The translations under genes were made by a program, and so were the position numbers. Below, one piece after another: positions 47,405 to 56,202 of a stretch of DNA of 64,000 nucleotides. Position 1 is the stretch's first letter. Every line of letters begins with the position of its first letter. The stretch lies in contig AP017647.1 of NCBI GenBank assembly GCA_003584625.1, positions 1,288,603 through 1,352,602 of the forward strand. Direction: 5' to 3'. Origin of the DNA: Methanothermobacter sp. MT-2. GTDB lineage: Archaea > Methanobacteriota > Methanobacteria > Methanobacteriales > DSM-23052. The notes below the pieces were generated by a model, which did no database searches, was not told the DNA's origin, and saw only the letters and a program-made list of their open reading frames with translations.

Positions 47405-49071
47405 TCCAAATCCAAAATGAAGATGAATTAGGAATCATATTAAGTGGGGCTACGACCAGAGAAGCTACATGTCAATTACTAGAAAGTGCTGAAGGTGGAT
47501 TAGAGGAAGGAATGTTAGTTCTAGTTTTAAGTCAAGGAAGACAAATATTGGCTAGAATTTCTCAGATATTCCCTTATAACGCATTTTATACTGAGGGCGA
47601 TGCTTGGAGTGAGGCAAGAAGAAAAGACTTGAAAATTCCAGGAGAAATTGCTAGACAATATGAAATTTGTAAGCTTGATTTATTAATTGAATTGCCTCAA
47701 GGAGAAATAAAATACCCCCCAATGCCAGGAGATTATATTACAAAAATAGACCCTAAAAAACATGAAAAGAAAATTTATGGTATTGATCGTGAAGAACCAG
47801 GATATTGTTGGTATGGAACTTTATCAGGTTACAAAGAAGCCCCAGTACCATTAGATGTTGAAAAAATCCCTATGCACATGGCCGTGTTTGGTACTACAGG
47901 GAGTGGTAAATCATTTGACACTGGAAATTTAATAGAGAAACTTATGAGAATACGTGTAGATAATATGAGTTCAGTATCATTTCCTATGATTATCATAGAC
48001 GCTAATGGTGATTATTTGGATTATTATGAACATTTTAAAAAAAATGAAGAATTTTTGAATGTTGGATGGATAAAAAGGTTTGTATTTCCACATGTGGAAA
48101 TGGAAAACCCAAAATTACACGGTGAGGATGTAATTGGTATTGATTTAGATGCTTTATCGATAAGAGAAGTGGCAGAGACTATCATGATGTATTATAGGGG
48201 CACGCTAGAAGGTGCAGAATTGCAATTAAGTGGCATAGTGAATCTACTTGAATATATGAGAGATGAAAAAGCTTATGATTCCATGCACGATCTTTTCTGC
48301 GACGACGAAAATTATACAGAATTAAAGGAGGAACTTGGAAAAATTGATACTAAAATAATACATAGACAAACAAAGGATGCGATAATAAGATCATTTGAGA
48401 AATTTAGAGAAATAGAGAGAAATTATGGGGTATTATCTGCAAAATCACATTCTGAATTAACAAATGAGAACTTCATAGATGAAATTACAAGAGGAGGCGG
48501 GGTTGCGATCATTGATTTTTCTGAAGAAGGTGCCACTGGGGTAGAAATACAAGTTAAACAGCTTGTTATGACTTATCTTGCAACGCGTTTATTTAATGAA
48601 TTTACAGAATACAAAATCAGGGAGAATGGCAGATATTTAATATTTTTAATTGAAGAAGCCCAAAATTTCGTGCCTGATAAATCATATCCCGTAGGCTCAA
48701 CTCTTGCAAAAAACAAATTGTCTTTAATAGCTACTCAGGGTAGAAAATTTGGACTTTCACTATGTTTAATCACTCAACGTCCATCATTCCTTGATAGAAT
48801 CGTTCTATCAATGTGTAATACATTCCTTATACATAGGATTTCACCAGAAGACGTGAGTTATGTTAAAAATGTAACTGGAGGCCTTCCAGCTTCTCTGGCA
48901 AATAGACTTACAAGATTAACTCAAGGTGAATTAATTTTAACAGGGCAAATGAATAAATTACCATTCCCTCTCTTAATAAAAGTCCCAGAAGAAGATAGAA
49001 TTGTTGAACATACTGCTGGGACTACAAATGTTATTGACAGATTATCTAAACTTAGGGGGGTTAAATCTTGA
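47401..49071 (+). CDS. HerA-family DNA translocase (DUF87 ATPase)
   Basis: The N-terminal ~150 residues form a HAS-barrel. The RecA-like core follows: Walker A FGTTGSGKSFDTGNL (163-177), PMIIIDANGDYLDYY, Walker B RYLIFLIEEAQNFVPD, and the QGRKFGLSLCLITQRPSFLD motif with the arginine finger. HerA hexamers pump DNA into the NurA nuclease. GTG 47401 overlaps the NurA stop by four bases and the GAGGTGAT site coincides with the start. It overlaps the next gene by four bases too. Intact. Confidence 0.9.
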   Translation: MIQIQNEDELGIILSGATTREATCQLLESAEGGLEEGMLVLVLSQGRQILARISQIFPYNAFYTEGDAWSEARRKDLKIPGEIARQYEICKLDLLIELPQGEIKYPPMPGDYITKIDPKKHEKKIYGIDREEPGYCWYGTLSGYKEAPVPLDVEKIPMHMAVFGTTGSGKSFDTGNLIEKLMRIRVDNMSSVSFPMIIIDANGDYLDYYEHFKKNEEFLNVGWIKRFVFPHVEMENPKLHGEDVIGIDLDALSIREVAETIMMYYRGTLEGAELQLSGIVNLLEYMRDEKAYDSMHDLFCDDENYTELKEELGKIDTKIIHRQTKDAIIRSFEKFREIERNYGVLSAKSHSELTNENFIDEITRGGGVAIIDFSEEGATGVEIQVKQLVMTYLATRLFNEFTEYKIRENGRYLIFLIEEAQNFVPDKSYPVGSTLAKNKLSLIATQGRKFGLSLCLITQRPSFLDRIVLSMCNTFLIHRISPEDVSYVKNVTGGLPASLANRLTRLTQGELILTGQMNKLPFPLLIKVPEEDRIVEHTAGTTNVIDRLSKLRGVKS

Positions 49072-52000
49072 AAACAACCAGTTTGTATGATAGACTTCCT
49101 TCAATTGCGGGTGTACATTTTGGAGGTTTTGAGAATATAAAGATTGAAAGTAGAGAAAACGTTACAAGAAAATTAGAGGATTTTATTAAATATTGTCGGA
49201 GCTCTGCTAAGGGAACTGCAGTTTGTATGATACTAGGCGAATGGGGTCAAGGAAAAACTGAAACCTTTAAAAGATCTATTGAACCATTATCAAAAAAAGG
49301 AGGTGATTATGCTTTCTTTGTGTCTGCATCAACTTTATCGAACTCTTATCAAAACAAAGAAGTTTCAAAGATATGTGATAAAACACCATTAACATCTCTA
49401 AAATTTTTAGTCAACTTATTTAACAGTATAAAAGCAGAATCCAATGATGAAAGTATAGGAATACCCTCATTGGAGGATTATCTAGATCCTGAAGATTATA
49501 TGGAAAATGTGTTAGATAATTTATTGTCAAAAAATAAGAGCAAAAGGATATTTATTTTTATAGATGAGTTCGAAGAACTCCTTTTAAATATGGATCATCT
49601 AAAAAGTATCGTTTCAGGAATAAAAGAAACCATAAATGGGGTTTATAAACCAATCCATGAGGGCGGGAAGTATAGTGGATCATTGCACATATTTATATCA
49701 ATTACTCCAGACGCTTATAATAAGCTCCAAGTGCATGAGGAAACCAGCCTAATTTTTGGAGGATTGGGTAGAAGAATTGAAATCATCGAGCTGCAAGAAC
49801 TAAGAAAAAAGGAAGGACTAGCTTTTCTTAAAGCACTTTTGGAATACTCCTATAATTATAATTTACCACGCCCATATCCCATAGAAAATCTTGGTTTATT
49901 TAATACACTATTAAGAATCAGTCAAAACAACATAGGGAATATCGTAACATTATATACAAAACTTTTCAATAACCTAAAGAAAGATGATAAATTAGAAATT
50001 TTAAATTACAAAAACTTGCTTAGATTTTTAAAAAGGGAAAAAATATTTGTTTTCGGTGCAGAAGCTCCTTGCATAGAAAAAGACAAATATTACAAGATAA
50101 TGGAATGTTTAAGTGATCAAAGGACCAAGGAGCTAGGAGAATTAACCAAAGAATTATTTAAATTATTTATAGGTGAATTTAAGCCCTTTAAATTAGATGA
50201 ATTAGTTGAAAGAACAGGAGAAGATGAAGATACGATTTTAAGGTCTATTAATTTGCTCAATGAAGACTTAAAGCGTGAAGAGAAAATTGAAAAATCTATA
50301 ATAAAAGTAGCTCCTTTAAAAGATGATGTAAGTATTGAAGATGTCTTTGATCCTTTAAAATACTACATTATAACTGACGAGATAACTAATAAAGACATGA
50401 TCTCGATAGATAGTTATAGTGAAAGTATAACTGATTTTGAAGATAGAATTACCTTCTTTGAATTTGGTGAAAATGGTGAACTAATTCCCCAAGCAGTTCT
50501 GCCAGTTGACGAAATTGATATCAAATTGTTTTTCAAAAACGAAATAAGTGAGGATAAAGCTGTAGAAATTCGCAATTCCTTAAAAAGGTTCATAAAAGAT
50601 GAAATAATGTACTTAGCAAGCGATTTATTGCTCAATGAAATTTTCCCAACACCAATTCCAAGGGCATTAGAGTTTATTAAAAATAAGGAAATAAGATTGA
50701 AACTTTGGAGAGAAATATCCAGAAATCTAACAGATGAATATTCCAAAAATATGCCACAAGCATTCATAACAGTTCTTGACAAATCTAAATACTACAATTT
50801 AGATTTTGTTGATAGTCGTGAAAATTATTCTATTTTTGAATTAGAGAATCCTAAAGATGAAACCCAGATAAAAACAATGTTTTATGTAGTAAATGGAGAT
50901 GTGAAAGGAGTTGATATAGATTATATATCGGAAATTTTGAACAATGAGATGAGTATAAATTTAACAATTCTTTTATACAATGGAGATTTCACATATAAAG
51001 CCGAAGAAAAAATCCAAAACAAAGAATTAGATGAAAAAAATAAATATTTGATTTTAAAGACATTCCTCCATCCAACACTAACAAAGAAGATAATATGTTG
51101 TTACAAATCTTTAAATGAATACGCTGAGTTCATAGATGAAGAAAGACTCGAACTCGAATGTAAAGATATAATAAGTAGAGAACTAAATTTAGATTCTAAG
51201 ATTGACGAATGGTTGAATAAACAAGTGAAAAAAGGCTTAGTAATTGATCAAATAGAAACAACGGCCAGAAGCCTCTCCGAATTCGCAGACGGTTTAAAAT
51301 TATACATAAATTACATGGAAAAAGCATACAAACCTGAAGAAATTTTCGATAAAAACATAGAGGGTATATTAAAATTCAGAAAATACGGGACTAAAACTGG
51401 GTTTATATCATCTGATTTTGAAGATTCCCCAAAAAAAGTCGAAGAGATATCTCTAGATTTGCAAAAAAACGGTTTTTTAGATAAGAACCCAGATGGTAGT
51501 TACAAAGTAAAACAACACCCAGTAGAAATGAGAATTCTTGAAATCATGAAGAAAGAAAAGAAGGTAAGCCCAAGTGAATTTAGGGATTATTTCATCATAA
51601 AGCAAAAAACAGGCAAGATCTTCGAAGACGTGTTTTTAAATATCTTAGAGTATAAAGGCAAAATTAGAAGAAAAGGCAAATCATATACTTTAGTAGACAA
51701 AGAAGAAGCCTATAATTCTCTAAAAGTAAAGCTCAAAAAGTATAATGAAACAATCAAAGAAGAAACGCTTAAAACTTTTGATCATTTCTATGTAACTAAG
51801 AAAAGGGAAGATAAATTAATAATGTTAGATGAAGTCAATGAATTCATAGAAACTCTTTGGGAGAAAATCGAGGCATTAAAAGCCTCATTAGAAGAGGACC
51901 TTTTATTACAAAAAATAAGTCTTTGTAACAAACTTCTAGAACAAATTGAAAAAGAAATATTACCCGCAATAAAGAAAGCTTCAAAAAGAGGAAGAAGCAT

Positions 52001-53291
52001 TATAGAAGAAATCGAAAGAAAAAGAAATGACTTAGAAAGAGATTTCGATTATATAGTTAATAACAGCCAAAAGTGGCTGAATATAAGATTCAAAAAAGAG
52101 AATATTTTAGAATATAAAAATTTAATGAGAAACCATGAAAAAATAGTTGAAATTTACAAAAAAATTTGTTCAAAAGAAGAATTGAATAAAATCAGGGATA
52201 ATGAAAACTTTGATAAAGACCAATTTTATTTTAATAAAAAAATTGACCACGCGCATTACTTTAATATAAAGCTTTTTGAATTGAAAAAACTAAAAGAACA
52301 ATTCAATGATAATGTAAATATCATAAAAAAACTTATTGATAGAAACAGGAGAGCATTCGAAAATATAAACGAGCGGTGGAGGGAATATAAGAGACATATA
52401 ACAACTCTCGATATTCCTCCCAATTATAAAATTTCATATTGTATATCTGAAAAGATGAAGCTGGATGAAATAGATAATAATGAAACAGCACACACAATAA
52501 ATAGGGATGTAAAACTCTCTTGGATAGAAAAACAATTAAAAGAAAAAGAAAAGGCCATAAATGATAAATTAACCACACTTTTAGAACAAATAAATGATTT
52601 AAAAAGTTTAGCAAAAAAAGAAGAAAACCTTCTTTTATGTTTAGAAAAAAGCAAAGATTTTGTTAAAAAGATAGATTACATATTTGATATAAAAAACTTG
52701 AAAATTATAGTTACTTCATTTAAAGAAAAAGTATTAAGACTTGAAAAAGAATATGAGGAACTCGATCCTATAGAAATAGCGGAAAATAAAACTGAAAATC
52801 CAAAAGATTTCATAGAGAGATGGATCGAGACTTTAAAATTTGATAAAGATAATATTGATCAAGAATGGAAGCATTTTGTACAAAGCACTTTTTTAGAATT
52901 TATAAATAGAAGTAAAAAAATTTGTAAGTTACTTAAACAAAAGGGCATAAATACAGCGGCAGTTGAAAAAAGGGTTGAAGAATTGTCAAATAGCGTTAAA
53001 ACGCCTTTAAATAAATTAGAATATAGTGCAAGTTCATTAAAAGGTGAAAAGGACATAATTAGAGAAGAATTAAAAAAGCTTAGTGATCCTTTTTTAACCA
53101 CTAATGAATTTAGAGTTCTTGAAATATTAGAATCTGTAAAAGGCAAGTCTAAATGGGTAGATTACGACAAAATAAAGCAAAAAGCTTTAAAAGAAATGAA
53201 TGAAGATGCCCTTCAAGAAGCCCTTGGGGGTTTATTATCAAAAGGATATTTAAAAAAAGGATTCTCGTTGATATTATCATTCATCCAATAA
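49068..53291 (+). CDS. Giant AAA/STAND-like ATPase with winged helices and a long coiled coil
   Basis: The 1407-residue protein has an N-terminal P-loop domain: Walker A LGEWGQGKTE at 56-65 and Walker B FIFIDEFEEL at 162-171, with ISITPDAYNKL as sensor. It has a C-terminal lid like Orc/STAND ATPases. A set of winged-helix domains occupies about 330-430 and 850-930; a Lys/Glu-rich coiled coil covers about 930-1330; another winged helix ends the protein (FRVLEILESVKGKSKWVDYD). It starts with TTG behind GGGGGG, overlapping herA by 4 bases. No family name is certain; size and layout recall BrxC/PglY-like defence ATPases. It is rich in A. Confidence 0.75.
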   Translation: MKTTSLYDRLPSIAGVHFGGFENIKIESRENVTRKLEDFIKYCRSSAKGTAVCMILGEWGQGKTETFKRSIEPLSKKGGDYAFFVSASTLSNSYQNKEVSKICDKTPLTSLKFLVNLFNSIKAESNDESIGIPSLEDYLDPEDYMENVLDNLLSKNKSKRIFIFIDEFEELLLNMDHLKSIVSGIKETINGVYKPIHEGGKYSGSLHIFISITPDAYNKLQVHEETSLIFGGLGRRIEIIELQELRKKEGLAFLKALLEYSYNYNLPRPYPIENLGLFNTLLRISQNNIGNIVTLYTKLFNNLKKDDKLEILNYKNLLRFLKREKIFVFGAEAPCIEKDKYYKIMECLSDQRTKELGELTKELFKLFIGEFKPFKLDELVERTGEDEDTILRSINLLNEDLKREEKIEKSIIKVAPLKDDVSIEDVFDPLKYYIITDEITNKDMISIDSYSESITDFEDRITFFEFGENGELIPQAVLPVDEIDIKLFFKNEISEDKAVEIRNSLKRFIKDEIMYLASDLLLNEIFPTPIPRALEFIKNKEIRLKLWREISRNLTDEYSKNMPQAFITVLDKSKYYNLDFVDSRENYSIFELENPKDETQIKTMFYVVNGDVKGVDIDYISEILNNEMSINLTILLYNGDFTYKAEEKIQNKELDEKNKYLILKTFLHPTLTKKIICCYKSLNEYAEFIDEERLELECKDIISRELNLDSKIDEWLNKQVKKGLVIDQIETTARSLSEFADGLKLYINYMEKAYKPEEIFDKNIEGILKFRKYGTKTGFISSDFEDSPKKVEEISLDLQKNGFLDKNPDGSYKVKQHPVEMRILEIMKKEKKVSPSEFRDYFIIKQKTGKIFEDVFLNILEYKGKIRRKGKSYTLVDKEEAYNSLKVKLKKYNETIKEETLKTFDHFYVTKKREDKLIMLDEVNEFIETLWEKIEALKASLEEDLLLQKISLCNKLLEQIEKEILPAIKKASKRGRSIIEEIERKRNDLERDFDYIVNNSQKWLNIRFKKENILEYKNLMRNHEKIVEIYKKICSKEELNKIRDNENFDKDQFYFNKKIDHAHYFNIKLFELKKLKEQFNDNVNIIKKLIDRNRRAFENINERWREYKRHITTLDIPPNYKISYCISEKMKLDEIDNNETAHTINRDVKLSWIEKQLKEKEKAINDKLTTLLEQINDLKSLAKKEENLLLCLEKSKDFVKKIDYIFDIKNLKIIVTSFKEKVLRLEKEYEELDPIEIAENKTENPKDFIERWIETLKFDKDNIDQEWKHFVQSTFLEFINRSKKICKLLKQKGINTAAVEKRVEELSNSVKTPLNKLEYSASSLKGEKDIIREELKKLSDPFLTTNEFRVLEILESVKGKSKWVDYDKIKQKALKEMNEDALQEALGGLLSKGYLKKGFSLILSFIQ

Positions 53292-53759
53292 TTTTATATT
53301 TGTGATATAATAGACAGGAACTCTTGAAAACCAGAGAATATGAAAATAAGGTTTTGAAAGCAAAGGGCTTGGATAATAAAAAACTATCTTTTTAAAGCCA
53401 TATTTCCTTGATTTTTGGCGAATCATCTTACCTAACTTCTGCTTGTCCTCCATATGCAATTCACCAGGATGAATATCATAATAATCTAGGCACTCATCAT
53501 ACATATGTATACCATACTTATCAGAGAGCACTCCATACTTTAAACTATACATGTTCATGTACCTATAAAAAAGCTGGTTATATCTGCCCTGGTACAAGTC
53601 TTTTGGGAGCCCCCGGAGTAATTTTTTCGTTTTAGAGCATGATATACTCCATAGAGCATTGTCGGGGATATCACTAGCCTCTTCTATAATCCTGAAATTA
53701 TACTTTTCTTCTAAGGCCTCTTTCCACTTTTTTGAATTAGGTATTTTAGGGACTATCAT
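53277..53759 (-). CDS. DUF6884-like protein
   Basis: The 160 residues show a Rossmann-like pattern: WSISCSKTKKLLRGLPKDLY, then RYNQLFYRYMNMYSLKYGVL, SDKYGIHMYDECLDYYD and a final KIVFYYPSPLLSKPYFHILW. The S-C-S-x-x-K start, the YxxxxF helix and the L-S-x-x-Y-G/YD motifs agree with DUF6884. That domain resembles in motif order the DUF5591 part of archaeosine synthase. It converges on the giant ATPase gene with a 15-base overlap. I infer a link with base modification of the DpdA product; this is not shown by sequence alone. Confidence 0.68.
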   Translation of the reverse strand: MIVPKIPNSKKWKEALEEKYNFRIIEEASDIPDNALWSISCSKTKKLLRGLPKDLYQGRYNQLFYRYMNMYSLKYGVLSDKYGIHMYDECLDYYDIHPGELHMEDKQKLGKMIRQKSRKYGFKKIVFYYPSPLLSKPYFHILWFSRVPVYYITNIKLLDE

Positions 53760-53792
53760 GTTCTTGTTAATGTAAGCTTATAATAGGAAAAT

Positions 53793-53945
53793 CTAACACT
53801 CATATCGTTTTCTGTGGTTCCACAGTATACACTCCCACTTATACCTACAAGTTAGGTCATAGTTGGGATCATAGAGGTCAGTCTTGATTATCCCCCACTC
53901 TAGTAGCGGGCTGGACATGGATCCTCTGAATACCAAGATTCCCAT
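53793..53945 (-). CDS. Short Cys/Trp-rich ORF upstream of the DUF6884 gene
   Basis: A 50-residue frame begins MGILVFRGSMSSPLLEWGII and continues KTDLYDPNYDLTCRYKWECI to a Cys-ended tail. The amino acid make-up (Trp, Cys, aromatic rich) looks protein-like, but there is no good ribosome site. It could be a small protein in the same transcript as the DUF6884 gene, 33 bases downstream, or the last part of a broken gene. Confidence 0.4.
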   Translation of the reverse strand: MGILVFRGSMSSPLLEWGIIKTDLYDPNYDLTCRYKWECILWNHRKRYEC

Positions 53946-54247
53946 TCTACGATTGTTGAACCTATTTATGGGGGGATTATCAAACTCTGAGGGGCTGTCG
54001 GTGGTTTGATTTGCTTGTTTTGTATCGCTGTTGCCGCTTGGCCATTGTGATGATTATCGCCAAACCTAGTAGGAAAAGGACACCTATTATTTTCCCCCTT
54101 AATTTATCAATTCCTTATCATTTTTTGATGCTTCTGGGTGGTTTTTTCCCAATCTCTTGAATTTGACATTATTTGGCAGTTTTTTCTATGGTCACCCAAA
54201 AGCTCCTTTTTTTTGTAATTATTACACATCTTTTTGTTGCAAAAATG
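53946..54247. other. Gap with a relic of a membrane-protein tail
   Basis: On the minus strand ~54000-54120 reads GIDKLRGKIIGVLFLLGLAI then a basic tail AKRQQRYKTSKSN, i.e. one hydrophobic helix plus positively charged end, without a start codon and with a stop just upstream. It looks like the C-terminal remnant of a membrane-anchored protein. Nothing else is visible. Confidence 0.4.
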
Positions 54248-54670
54248 TTATTTGAGTCCTACATAACTCAATATTAAATCTGTTTTATCTCCCAATATTT
54301 CCTTTGATCTGTTATAACATATATCTACACCATCTTTTAAATCACCTTCACCTTCCCATAGATCTTCTAAAGATTCGTAACCAATTTTTTCTGCAATCTC
54401 TTTTATGACGTGCATACAAATGAAAATATCATCAATATAACCATTTGGCCCAGCTGTTGCTTCTGGAATTATGTCAAAAGGCGCCACGAAATATCCTAAT
54501 GCTGCACCTATCTTCAATCGCATTTCAGCTCCAATAATCTTTTCATTCAAAATATCTGCCAACAACTTAAAAATATCAGGACTATAATCCACAATTTTTT
54601 CATATTCCCCTTCATATGAATTTATATATTCCCTTAAAACATCATAAAAGCTTTTATATTCTCTTGTCAT
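54248..54670 (-). CDS. DUF1232 (YkvA-type) membrane-associated protein
   Basis: The 140 residues contain the DUF1232 core: EMRLKIGAALGYFVAPFDII followed by PEATAGPNGYIDDIFICMHV, a re-entrant hydrophobic pair around a Pro-x-Asp-x-x-Pro motif. The N-terminal part is helical and charged. Function of the family is unknown; it often accompanies stress or toxin-type genes. ATG 54670 lies after the weak site AGGTCAT. It stands alone. Confidence 0.8.
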   Translation of the reverse strand: MTREYKSFYDVLREYINSYEGEYEKIVDYSPDIFKLLADILNEKIIGAEMRLKIGAALGYFVAPFDIIPEATAGPNGYIDDIFICMHVIKEIAEKIGYESLEDLWEGEGDLKDGVDICYNRSKEILGDKTDLILSYVGLK

Positions 54671-55035
54671 GTTATGACCTCAGATCTAAATAAATAAAAT
54701 CTTTTGATACTATATCATTTTCTATATTATAGACACTTTAAAGTGATATATTCTATCTAAATAAAATTTTCTATAGGAACTCGTGATTAAAAAGCTAAAA
54801 GTATGTAAGTGCTCGGATCCAATTTGTATTATTTGAGAAGATCCCACAAGATTCACTATTTAGGACTCTATACATGGAACGCCTTCAATAGATGACAAAA
54901 TCCCCTTGGAAATTCATTTCAACTAACTTAAACGAAATAAAGATGGACTATTTAACTGGATTCGTCGCCTCAAGGATGTTGAAAAAAACGTGCCTATGCA
55001 AGGAAACCATAAATTTCTAGCATTTGAATGGAGGT
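54671..55035. other. Gap, no gene seen
   Basis: The 365 bases are AT-rich with many stops on both strands. The YkvA promoter is in 54680-54740. I see no further feature. Confidence 0.5.
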
Positions 55036-55554
55036 TTAATTCCAGTAGAATAGGTTTTTTCCTTTTTCCATTCCTTTGTTAGTTATGCGGATAACGTCTT
55101 CATAGATGTTATCCATTCTTAGGATCTTAACAAGTTCTGAGTGGTCGTATTGTCTTTGAAATTCTCTCTTCATGCTCATTTCGCTAAGTTTATGCTTCTT
55201 TAAGATTTTATTTAAAACATTTTGTATTCTTTTGTTTGAAAATAGACTTTCATATGCCTCTATAAATCTTTACACAATCTCCTGGATGATTTTAGGTATT
55301 CATGGTAAGACTGGAAAATTCCTTTTACCCTCAAAAGATAAATGATCTTATCATTTTTCCTTTTTTTAGAAACTCCAAAAAACATCCACCCTAAACTTTT
55401 CAATTGAAAGCTCACTTCCAACATATTCGGGAAAACAAGCCTCATCTCCAACCAAAAACTTCTCAACCAGGTGATGTAAGCTTTTTTCCAAACTATCACC
55501 AAGCTCACTCAATTTCAAGGTAATAATTTTTCTGACTCTTCTTTTTGGGCCCAT
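55036..55554 (-). pseudogene. Broken nuclease-like gene with at least two frameshifts
   Basis: Three consecutive minus-strand frames make one plausible protein. Frame A from ATG 55554 gives MGPKRRVRKIITLKLSELGD and on to LVGDEACFPEYVGSELSIEK and FRVDVFW; frame B continues GVSKKRKNDKIIYLLRVKGI; frame C continues RFIEAYESLFSNKRIQNVLN to a stop at 55036. The order E...VDVFW...IIYLLRVKG resembles a PD-(D/E)XK nuclease strand pair, but that is only suggestive. The frame changes near 55370 and 55270 show it is not functional, unless sequencing errors are present. Confidence 0.55.
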
Positions 55555-55565
55555 CTTGGATCTTT

Positions 55566-56167
55566 TTAATCTCCCTTTAATATTTTCTCTTGGGCGAATG
55601 GATCTGTGGGTATGATTTCTAAAACTTTTTCGAAACATTTGATAGCTTCTTCGGATGCTCCAGTATCTGCCAATACAACCCCTTTATAATATAATGCAGA
55701 GGCTACATCTTCATCGTGATTTGATAATTCTATGGTCTTGTCGCAGCATTTAATAGCTTCTTAGTAGTTTCCAAGTTTTGTAATAAACGGTTGCTTTAGA
55801 TAACCATATATTACTATTTTCTGGATCTAACTTATGGCTTTATTGATACATTCCCAGGCTTCTTCGAAGTTTCCGTTAAATGCGAGTACCTCGCCGTTAT
55901 CTGGGTCAATTTTTAAAGCTTTGTCAATACATTTAAGTGCTTCTTCATTTTTTCCGATGGAAGAGAGTATGCTTCCTTTGGTTGACCATGCATCAGCATT
56001 CTCGGGGTCTAGATATATCGCTTTGTTTCAGTATTTGATAGCCGGTTCAAAATCCGTGACTTCCATTTCAGCTCCATAACCTTGCTTTCGAGATCCATTA
56101 TTTGTATATCATCATGTTTTCTAGAGCTGATACTATCCCTTACACTAAAAACTGCCAATAACCGCAT
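55566..56167 (-). pseudogene. Degenerate TPR-repeat protein
   Basis: From ATG 56167 (behind GGAGGA) the frame reads MRLLAVFSVRDSISSRKHDD then shifts. Further along, TPR units are clear: AIYLDPENADAWSTKGSILS, then EALKCIDKALKIDPDNGEVL, and EAWECINKAI; the last segment reads ASEEAIKCFEKVLEIIPTDP in the final frame, ending at 55566. Stops and frameshifts (near 56080, 55985, 55850, 55760) interrupt it. TPR proteins are scaffolds for protein contacts. The gene has decayed. Confidence 0.65.
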
Positions 56168-56202
56168 TCCTCCTATTCAGTCATATCACCTTCAAATCCC
56201 TT

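Noticed and set aside
53946-53960. GGTTCAA-type motif reminiscent of a tRNA T-loop (minus strand)
   Set aside because: No cloverleaf can be built around it; no tRNA or rRNA gene was found anywhere in the window.
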